A stretch of DNA of 64,000 nt from NCBI GenBank assembly GCA_958510825.1, contig OY294054.1:10742019-10806018 (forward strand), written 5' to 3'. Within the stretch, counting starts at the first letter, position 1. Each line of letters opens with the position of its first letter. The notes under the pieces were generated by a model, which worked only from the letters and a program-made list of their open reading frames with translations, was not told where the DNA came from and did not search any database. The position numbers and the translations under genes were made by a program. This DNA comes from Brachypterus glaber (taxonomy: Eukaryota > Arthropoda > Insecta > Coleoptera > Kateretidae). Shown here one piece after another: positions 28,301-40,300 of the stretch.

Positions 28301-31300
28301 TTTTTCTTCGGGAATCAGCAGACCGCGGGGTTACGCCCCTTGGACAACTAACTTCCCCTCAGGAAATTAAACATTTTCCACCTCAGTATGTAATATACTA
28401 TTTTCTACGACCTAGTTAGTAGTTAGTGCTTATTTTCCACCCATTGCAATGACAGCGGTCAGAAAGTGACAGTCAGCTGATTTTACATATCTGCTGTCAG
28501 AAAACAAGTGAAAGTCAAACACAAAAATTCAAATTAATAAAATTAATTTTAAGACAATTTTTTGTTTTTTGGATGTTTAGGTTTTAGGTCGTAGGAAAAA
28601 CAGTATAAGCACCTCGACGCAAAACTATTTCAGTGCACTTCGAGTGCTTTTTTTTACTCGGCTTACTCTCGTACATTGAAAACTAGGTTCGCATACTCAA
28701 TGCGTAATATACTGGTTCACGGTCTTTAGTTCGAAAAAAATTGTACTGAAATTGCATTTATTAAAAATTAACTTAAATCGTACGTACCTATCTCAATACA
28801 AAAAATGGTTCAATAAACAAATATCTTCATTGACCTTCATGAAAACAATTTTTGCTAACAAAAATCTTGCGAACTTAATTTTATGCGATATTATGTATTG
28901 CGAACTAAACGCCTGCGAACTAATTTTCATGCGACCTTTATTTTTTGCGAACTTATTTTTGAGAACTTTTTGCGCGAACAAATATTTTGCGAACTTTTTT
29001 TTCGAATTAAAGACCGGATACCTAATATACTATTACTTATATGTATATGCAGTATAAAAAGTACCTACCTCAGATATTTGCTTTTTCTTGTATAAATTTT
29101 AGTATTGCTCTTAGGGATTGTATAGTAATAATATAAATAAACATTATAGACGTAGAGCATTGCAAATATCAGACGGAATTGAACACGTGGGATCAATTCG
29201 ATGGGAATTGGCTGGAACTTTACTTTTGGTTTGGATACTATGTTATTTCTGTATCTGGAAAGGTGTCAAATGGACGGGAAAGGTTGTCTATTTTACTGCC
29301 CTATTCCCCTACGTTCTTTTAACTATATTGCTTATCCGTGGAGTGACCCTACCAGGTGCAATGGATGGAATTAAATTTTACATTATGCCAAATATGTCTA
29401 AGTTAAGGGAATCTGAGGTGTGGATTGACGCTGTTACGCAAATCTTCTTTTCGTATGGTTTGGGTCTTGGTACTTTGGTGGCTTTGGGATCTTACAACAA
29501 ATTTACTAACAATGTCTACAAGTAAGTATTCACCAAAAATAACAAAAAAAGTCCACGTACTTCCATAATCCATCACTAAAATTAATAATAATTACAAGGA
29601 ACCAGACCGCAAGCGAATGTTATTTTACGCGGGTTTGATGTAATTTTTTATCGAATAAATTGTGATAATAGTTAGTTTATGTTTAATAATAAATAAATTA
29701 ACTTCACTAAATTAGGAATTTGACCAACGAAATGTCATCTTATTTCATTGATTAAATTCCCAATTAGTTAATTAAACATAAAGGAGCACTAATATACAGG
29801 GTTATTCAGAAATAAGTTCGAGAAATTTAAGAAGATCCTACGTTAAAAAATATGAAAAAAAGTTCCTATAAAGGTTGGTTCGGAAATGAGTCCTAAGGGA
29901 GCTACGGCTCTTTAAAATTTTAATAAAAATAAGGTTTTTAATTAATAACTCTTGTTCCCTTTGAGCTAGAGCGACGGGCTTTTGCATGTATACTAGTATT
30001 AATAAGGGCAATAAGTTTATGTTAACTTATTTTTTTTTAATTTATCCAGAGGCGTGCCTAGACGGACAAAATATGTAAAGCTTAACACATTTTTGCCCCA
30101 AACTTTTTTGTGTATACTTTTTTTGGATTTTTTGTAAAAAATATAGATTTCTTCAGTAAAAATACATAAAAAATGTCATATAGTGTAACAGTGTAGGAAC
30201 AACCGTTTTCAGAAAAAAATGCAATTAAGAGGAAGTAACATATTGTAAACAACTGTTGTATCAGTCGCCGTTCTTGGCACTAGCGAATTTTTAGACAAGC
30301 CCCTCAAGCACGGATGCCAAAGATGTTTTAGAATACCGCGTAATATGAATTTTAGGTTGAGCGCACGTTTACCCCCTGCGCACGGTGATCCTACTTTTCC
30401 CTATTACCACCAAAATATAACTAAGTATTTTTTCTCTTTTTAACTATTAAAATTGTTAATATTCATAAAAAGTATTTTATTATTAATTTGTCTTTAACGG
30501 GCTTTTAATTTTAAAGCGATTAAGCTTAGTGCTTTTGTTTGCGTTATGTAACAATTTTAAATTACCGTTTAAAATTATATTGCGAACACATTGTTCCGTA
30601 ATACCCTTGTTGTTTATTATGTACCCATAATATTAATTTAACCGTTTTTCAGCAAATTATTAGTTTTCCCAAAATAAATAACAAATAGGGTTTTGGTGAA
30701 TCTAAATGGATACTTTTAAATTCAAACTTTTTTTATGAAAACTGTTATTTCTTTAAGTGGGTCAAAATTCAAATTTTTACAATAACATGCTTAGTTTTAA
30801 AATTAGTCATATACAGTCAATCAATAATATCAATTTTTTGTGTAAATATTAAAGAATTAAATACAGGTTGTACCTGAACTACATGGCCAAACTTCGTATA
30901 CAACCATTTTCGGACAAATGTCTACAGCAACTTACAGAACAAAACTGTGAAAAAAGTTGCTATAGACATATGTCCAGAAATGGTTTGAATAAAAGTTACT
31001 TACGAGTTGATATACTGGGTTATACAGAAATATGTTCGATAAATTTAAGAGCTACGACCCTCCTAAGGTATATCTAAAAGTAGTTTTTATTTAATATTTC
31101 TGGAACCCCATGAACTACAGTAACCATTTTTCGCACATGCCTCAATATTGATAAAGGCTACCCTTTCATGTAATTTTTGTTTCGTAATTTTAACCAGGGA
31201 CGTGCAAAGTGGGGGGGGCAATGTCACTTGTTTGCCCAAAAATTTTTTATCCCTAATTTTTTTTGCAAAGAGATTCTACATTTAAAACTAAAAAAAACTT

Positions 31301-34300
31301 CCCATACACAAATATCCACAAATGTATTTTAAGGGAGCTACGGTACCTTAAAAAGTGTTACTCTTTAAGAGGCCGTAGGACTCTTAAAACTGATTTTTCA
31401 ACCTATATGTATACGAGCTTTTTTTCACAGCTTTTAATGTAGAATCACCCTGCAGTATTGAAATTTTTATTGGTGCAGAAATATTAAATAAAAACTACTG
31501 AATGTTGGCTTAGAAGGATACCGAGTAACAAATTTTTGTCATGTCTTGAGATTGTCTGACTCAAGATTTTTGATCAAGTAACTGTATCTAGATTTTGACA
31601 ATTCTGGCGCAAGATACTGTCGACAGATTCTTGCTCAAGAATTGTCAAAGAATTGCTACAGATACTTCGTCAAGATTCTTGGACAAGTCTTGAGCAAGAA
31701 TGTAGTAAGAAAAATTGACAAGAAATCGAAAAGCGATCTCTATCCTGATGAAATCGTACTTGTTAGAGTAGGTAAAGATTCTTGACCAAGAATATTGTCA
31801 AATTGCTTGTTAAATTGCTTGCTATAGTCTGTATACAGACTTGACGAACAGACTTTGCAAAAAGTATTGCTAAACCCTCTGTTTCCAGAATCATGCTAAA
31901 GTCTTGCCCAAGTCTGGATACAGAATCTTGATTAATTCTCTTGATCAAGAATTGTCCAATTCTTTATAAAGTACTTTGTCAAGTACTCTGGACAAGAAAC
32001 TTGTCCAAGTTCAATGTTACTAGGGGTCGTAGCTCCCTTAGGGCTCATTTCCGGACCAACCTCTACAGGAACTTCTTTTCATATTTTTTAACGTAGAATC
32101 ACCTCTTAAATTCCTCGAACTTATTTCTGAATAACCCCGTATAATCCAGTCATCAGGTGAATAAAAGCGGCTTTACCTAAAAATAATTGAGGGAGTAAAT
32201 AAAAAAACAATTTTGCGACATTAAACTCCATTTGGACTGAAATTTTTTTGACGTATTTTTTACAAAAACCGGATTTTTTAAAATATCTCAAGATCGGTGC
32301 ATCCTAGGATAAAAACCGTTTCATATGAAAATAAAAAAGATCAAATTTCCAACATTTTTTGTTGTATGTATTTTTTTGTACGACTTATAACTAATTTACT
32401 GCACCACCTTAAACGTTACACTATAGGTTTTTAGCTTTATTTTATTTTTGGGAAAAACCAAAAAATTTCTTTATTCGTCGATAATGCATACCTCTTAGAA
32501 CATTTTGAGTAAAAATAAAAAGAAATCTTTTTGGCGGTTTCTTTTAAATTTTTGTAAAATTACAAATTTTAAAATAATTTACTCATTTGTGCCCCATTAT
32601 CTCGAGAGCACATATTAATTAAAAAAAACTTTAGAGTTTAAAACCAGGGTTTAAAATTTTAGTTCTTAAACTTAACCCCTTCTCAAGTTATCGTTTTTAA
32701 AACTTTACGCTTTAGGCAAAAAAAAATCCTTTGTGTTCTTTGCGCTCATAAGTTATCCTATGCATTTGGATCATTTATTTAAAAATATTTATCTGTTTAA
32801 ACTTTTTTTTCTATTAGATCATAATCTGAAAACTTCTTTTTTTGACCCACTCTAATATATATGGAGTATAGACTGTATACTTTAGAGTATATTACAAAGA
32901 ATTAATATTTTTTTACAGTATTTTTGTTAGATCTATTACACTTTAAACTTACAACTTCGTTTCCTAAACATTTTTCTTGTTGCGACAAATAATTTTTCCC
33001 TTGTAGTCTTTATAATAGCCCGCAGCATGCTAGGGGCTAAAACACAGTTTACTTCTGAGGTATATACACTATTCTTTTGCACGACCGATAAATATATTTA
33101 TATAAAATTTAAATTAAAACAAGTATTTAAAACCAACTAATCAATTTTCGCAATTTCCTTTAAAATTAAATCTAGATATCCGTGAATCGCTAAATGACAG
33201 GTTTGCGTTTTCAATTATTTTTTCCAACATAGTTGTAGTATTTGAAATGTGGCAAGCTGTCAGAAAAAAATTCACAAAGTTTTCAAGAAAAAGCAATAAA
33301 AAATATTGATTATAACTGGCTGTTTTAGTCTTTTTAGTCTCGCTACATGAGAAATGCAAGGAACTAAAACAGCCCCGTTTAGTCCTGAGGTATATACACT
33401 ATTTTTGCACGACCAAACATAATTTGGGTAAAATTAAAATTAAAAAACCATACTTCAAAAATCGGGTGTTTTATTTTTGTAACTTAATCAAGATGCCTGT
33501 GAATCAAAAGTCAATTTCACGACTATCGCGATTTCAACTGTTTTTTTTAAGATGGTTGACACAAACGTCAGTTTGAAAAAATGGACGAAGACGATAAAAT
33601 TTAAGTAATTTATATAATGTTATTTTTAAAGGTTTTCTTTGTTAAAATCAAATAAATTCGTTCAAATCGCTTATTTATTAAAACCAAACCTATTTTTTGT
33701 ATCAGTAAAGCACATAGGTATGTATAATATTATAATACTATCAAGGTTGCCGTGATTTTTTCCCTTAGGGAGAAAAACGGCAGGTTTAGTTCCGCAAATG
33801 AAAGCGTAAAATTAAGTTTTAGTCTTGGTCGTGCAAAAAATAATTTATCTAGTTCCTGTCAACGCCAAGGTTATGGAAGTAGTCGGACGAAAACTAAAAT
33901 TTTAATACATCCTTTATACTAATTTTAATACCATATTTTAGGGATGCCTTAATTGTATGCACAGTGAACTCAAGTACCAGCATGTTCGCTGGATTTGTCA
34001 TATTTTCCGTAGTTGGTTTCATGGCCCATGAACAGCAAAAGCCAGTTGCAGAAGTAGCTGCTTCAGGTAATTATAATTACATACTAACTTCAGAGGCGTT
34101 GAAAAGATTTTGTTTCGTTAGGGCGGGTACAAATTTGGGATTTTTTATTAAATATATACATAAATATATCGTCGGCTTACAAGTAAAAGGCACTAAGTCA
34201 CTTTTTTGCAAAAATAGGATTTTAATAGCACTGTAGTTAATTTTTGATGATCTATGTATAGGTAAACCGAACTAACTTCTAGGTGGACTGCCAAGGGAGT

Positions 34301-37300
34301 TACCCACTATACAAAACGCACTAATTTGATTTTGATTAAAATTTTATCTGGTAATAGGCACTAAGTCACTTAGTGCACTTAGTGCGTTTTACTTGTAGAT
34401 TATTTCAAATGTTTCTGTACTAAGCGACTTTCTAAAAAGAGTTAATTTATAAAAATATGATTGCTTGAATCATTTATATGATACAATATCGCTTTATTTA
34501 TTGTACTGACAAACGCATTCAAATTTTAACTGATGGATTATTTTAATTTTGCTATTAAATCCTTGATTACTACATAAATAACAAGAATATAAGAAAAAAA
34601 CTACGCGGCAAGTTCGGAAAACAGCCCTTAGAATTGCACCGTGAAGTGTTTTATCATTAATAATGATTCATTATAATTATTGACTTTAGGAGATGCTTCT
34701 TTGCCGGCACAGCCGATTGCCTCTGAAAACTGTCTTAGTTCTGGCATAGTAAATAGTTTCATATAATTAATACTAATTAATTTTAATAATTTTGGAAACG
34801 TTCTTTAAACAATCAAAAAGTCGAAACCCTTCTTTTAAAAATCTAGTTTTTGAAAATGTATGTAAACATCTTGTTTTCTACTTTATAGTTATACATTACG
34901 TTTAATTAATAGAAGGGTTTTAATTTTAAATAGTTGTTTTTTATATTATTTTATTGACTTAGTGCTCTTTACTTGTAAGCCGACGTCGTGGATCTACAAG
35001 TAAAAGGCACTAAGTCCATGTCTTTTTTCAAATTTGGTTGAATTAAACTCCTTTAATTTTTCTTTATTTAACTGCAAATGGGACATCATTATGTCCAAAC
35101 ATGTCATTGCAATTTGCGGTAAGTTTTTTTCCAAAAACAATTATTAGAAAAATTAAAAAACAACAATGAAAGTTAAATTTATCAATATCTCAGAAGCATG
35201 TTTTTGGACTTAGTGCTCTTTACTTGTAAGCCGACGATATAATAACATCAAAACAAACTAATCTAAGTAGACATGAAATTCTTTAATGATATGATGGCTC
35301 CAAAATTCAGAAAAAAATCGTTGTCTTCTAGGTCACTATCTGTATAATTGCATTTTACAGTTTTTCAGTAACATGTTTTGTATTTTTTAATATGGTAATA
35401 TAGTAACAATTAAAATACACATGATAGGATTTTTAAATAAATGTAAAATCAGATACCCCCTATGTGAATTTTATTAATGTTGGCGCCTTCGCCATATTTG
35501 TAAATGTAATGAAAACAGGGTTATTCTTTTAAATAGTACAGTACCTTTATCTTTTTTGTGTGATTAGATAGAGATGTGCTTCCTTGAGCAAAGTTTTATC
35601 TAAGAACATATTCTACCTGTTGGTGTAATTTTTCGACTACTGTCGCTTCCGGTTTAACCGGAATCAACCCTAACTTTGTTTTTTTAAATGGGACATCCTG
35701 TTTATTTTAATATTGTTTGATTAAGGATACAATTTAGAGAAAAAACTCAATCACAACTACTACTTTTGGATATATTTAAGAAAGGAATATAAATTTCTTT
35801 AACATGTGTTTTTGTCAATAATACCCTCTAACTTTTTTATATATAATATATACATAATTCTTAAAAAAAAAGGTTTATATTAAATTATGTTTTAAAAAAC
35901 TATGTAATTTATCAAACTCTACCACTTCCGGTTTTGCTGGAAAAAACAATAACTCTGAAATTTTAAATAGAATTACCCATTTTTTTAAACAACTAAAACC
36001 AAATTTTATTATCGTAACTATAACATACTAGTATGAAGAATAGCATACTGCACACATTTTGTTACTTAACTACAACAAACAATGACGTCACACTAACTAT
36101 TCGTAGTAACCACGTACCCTAGGTGGTTTGCTCACATAGTAAGTATTTCTATCCTTTTCTATTATATTTCTGTTCACTCCAAATCATATTTTTTCGAACA
36201 AGAAGAGAAAAAAATAGGTTAGGTATAATTTTTTTGAGTAAGCCAGACGTTAAAAATATATGTAAGATTGTTTTGCCAGGCACTTTTTTTTGCAAGAACA
36301 AATTAAACCGAAATAATTTTAAATAATCGTCACATATCATTCGTGGATAATGTAGGTACCTATAATGAGTTAAATAAAAGTAAGTAATTTATAAGCTTTA
36401 TGCAAAAATGTTCTTGCAAAGTTAGGACAAGCCTAATTTTTTCCTTGTAGACCTCATTTTTGGTTCTTAATTTCAAATATCGCAAAATAAACAACTCAAT
36501 CAACTTTTTAACCTCGAAAAAGATTTTGGTGTAATAGTGTTCTACTTTACCAACTAACTATGACGTCATTTAAACAACACTCTTCAAGATAATAAAGTTT
36601 GGTTTAAATAAAGAATATATATATATAAAAAAATAAAGTAAATATAACCATAATTCAAAAATGAATTTTTTTTTTCGAGTTAATTAACAAAAACCGTTAT
36701 TGCAAATTTTATATTTGGGAGACCATGGCTTAAATCTTTATTTTATCTTATCTTATGATTCGTATGAAACAAATATGCTATTGTCGCATCTCGTGGGTGA
36801 AGGATTAACGGGTTTATCCTAATTAGGTATAATTTGGTACGTTTCGGTTAAAACAAAAAACTTATTAAGGTAATTTTTAAATATATTTGATGATTTTAAT
36901 ATAATTTGTTTTAATAACATTTGAATTTAAAAACAAAAATTGCGCAAGAAATTGCCTAAATTAGAAAACGAATTTTAAAAACAGGGTTGAATAACTAAAT
37001 AATAACTATTTATATTTCAGGACCTGGATTAGCCTTCTTAGCATATCCTTCGGCTGTACTGCAACTTCCTGGATCACCATTATGGGCTTGCCTGTTTTTC
37101 TTCATGATCTTGCTAATAGGACTCGACTCGCAATTTTGTACGATGGAAGGATTTGTGACAGCGGTTATTGATGAGTGGCCCCATCTATTGAGAAAAAGGA
37201 AAGAAATTTTCATTGCAATTGTCTGCTTCTTGTCTTATCTTGTTGGTTTATCTTGCATATCTCAGGTAAGGCATTTTTTTTAATCATACAGGACCACAAA

Positions 37301-40300
37301 AAAAGTTAATTATTCTTGACCAAATATTATTTTTTTTTTTTATTTTCATTTATACCATTTAAAATTAGTTTGAAATTCTAATTTACATTTTTTTATCACG
37401 AAATTAATCAAGAAACCAAAATTGTTTGATTTTTTGATGAAAATTCCCATTTTCGATTCTTTTTTAACCCTCTTAAGTTTTTATTTTATGTTTAATTATA
37501 TTTATTTTTAACCTCGTACTATTCTACTTAATTAAGCATCCCCTAAGTCCAGGACTTGTGGGCTAGTAGTAGAGGGCTTTAATTGACTTTCGAACCAAAT
37601 TAAAATATATATATATATATATAGGTATGGTCGAATAAAGAACTTTATGAGCTTTAAAATAATATATCACACCATGTTCTTTCTATCTAGCTTGCCTTGA
37701 CTTGTCCTTGCCCAATGTATTTATTTATTTATATATTAACGCATAATATGAAAAATATACCAAAAAAATAATTTGGGTTAGTTATTAAGGTCCAAATTTT
37801 AAATTGAATTTTGAATAATCACATAGGCCTGCAATAAAGAAGCTGTTTCGAAATCTAAAACCTAATTGTTTGGTTTGGACTTTTTGGTATGCTTGTTAAT
37901 TGTTATAGTTTTTGGTATGCTTTTTTACCTCCATTTTTCTCCATGGCATTAGATTTTTATTTTCAAATTGCCTTTAAAAATCTAAAAAAAAATACTAATA
38001 AAACAAATGTTTATTGATTAAAACAGATATTATAAATTTTAAGCTTTCAAGGCCTCTAAGATATAAAGAATTTTTACTTTCTGGTTTAGACCGTGTAAAT
38101 AGATTTTTACTTTCCGGCGTTTCGTCTCATACTACTAGGGACATCTTAAGATTAATCCCTGAAGATGTCTTTAGCAGTAAGAGACCAAACGTCGGAAAGT
38201 GAAAATCCATAAACACAGTCTAAACCTAAAAGTGATTTTTTTTATAAATCGTTTTGTTTTTTTTTAGTCACTTGATAATGGGTTTTTAATATTTTGAGTA
38301 TGCTGATTTTAAAAATGAGCTCTATTTTACTTTTTTACTTTCTACGTAACATGAGGATTATTTCCAAACTTGATTTAAGAAAAAAATAAGAATTATTTAA
38401 AAACATATAAAATAAAATTTTCATAAAAACAACCTGATGTAATGGAAAATTTTGTATTTATTTTTTAAATTGGCCTCAAAAGTAATGAAACCCCATAAAA
38501 GAAACTTTTTAAACGTTTTAATAATGTAGATGGATTAATTAGTTGTTTTTGCAAAAAAAATTATGTAATTGACAAAATAGAATCTGAGTTTTCAGAATCT
38601 AAACAACTTAAAAAAAAACATTTAGCATCGTTCAAAAAAGCGTTTTCAAATATATTTTATGTTTTTTTTTATTTACATCATTTGCGGGTAAAGAACTATG
38701 ACACAGTATAACCCCTTCCTTCTAAGTTAAACAAACAAACAAACATTTCCAAAAAAATCTTAAAACTATATTTAATTTTTTTTTTCAAGGGTGGAATGTA
38801 CGTCTTCCAAATATTGGATTCATATGCTGTGAGTGGTTTTTGTCTGCTCTTCTTAATTTTCTTCGAATGTATCGCCATCTCGTGGGCATTTGGAGTAGAC
38901 CGTTTCTACGATGGAATCAAGGAAATGATTGGATATTATCCCATGAAATGGTGGAAGTTTTGTTGGACGTTTACTACGCCAATCATTTGCATAGTAAGTA
39001 ATATTATTACCAGATGTAGTTATTAAACTTATATTTAGTTTAATAATATAAAATTGATATAGTACCTAATAGCTACTACCTATATTTTTGCGCTTAATTA
39101 CTTATTGCCTTTGTTACCCCTAAACATAAGGAATTTAATAAATAGAGACATTTTATTTAATGTACTCTGTAATTAACTCATTAATTAAATAATTGGAATT
39201 GTATACTTTAGTAATAACTTTTAAACTCTTTGATCTGTACTTTAAATGGGCATGTTTATTATATCCTGTATTCGTTGGTTTTATATTTTATTCCAGAAAT
39301 TTTGTATCTAAAAGCATATATCTCCATGTTATGTGCTGGAATTTTCTTGATATCTTTCTTATTTCTTAGTCTACCTAATTTGTGAAAATCACATTAATTT
39401 GAATATTTAGACAGTGATGTCGCGATTATCTGTTTTAAAAATGTCAACGGCATATCCCATCAATTTTAACCAGCGCCGGACTTATTTTTAGATACGCGTT
39501 TGTATAATGTTCTTAGAATGGATTATAATGTGACCCAGTATTAAAAAAAAATCACTAACAAGTAAATTTATGTGACCGTTGCTGATGATACATTTATTTT
39601 TTCTTCATTTTCAAATATTTGTCAAAATTTAAATAAATTAACAAGAAATCTGTAAAATGGATCATTATGATCAAAAAAAGTTTATATAAACATGTGTGTA
39701 AAAATTTTTAGTTATCGAGATATATGAAGATTTATTTAACCCCTTGACGCACCACTTTTTTTCTGAAAAGTGGGTAATTTTTAACCAATTCGGCAAAATA
39801 TAAGTCGCCCGAGTTAACTTGGGTAAGCGGAAAAGAGCCAATCTACTGTCAACGTGATTGCGTTTTAACGCCATAAAAGGGGTTAAAGTTAACGCGGGTA
39901 CGCGGAAAAGAACCAACCTACTGTAAACGAGTTAACTCGAGTTAGTGCGTTAAGGGGTTAGTAGTAGTAGTAGTAGTAGTAAATTTTTGGGTTGGCCAAA
40001 GCCGGACAACTAGGCTATTTCTGGCCCTTTTTGTCACCCCAGGCAATCCTAGCCATTTACTAATTGAAGTCCTCCTTGAACCTTCCCGTCCTTTCAATAA
40101 AGGTCAGAATATTGGCCCAGGGGAGATCTCTTAGTTCCTCTTAGTTGTCTTTGAGTTTGCAGTGACCCGTGAGGACCCCTACAAGTTGTCTGAGTGCAGT
40201 CCTTTCTTTTTTCAGCAACCAGTCTGTTTTTGATTTGCTTGGGCCAGCCAGGAAGTCCTTAGCTTGCCGGCAACCGTCGACCGCCCTACATTGCTCCTTT

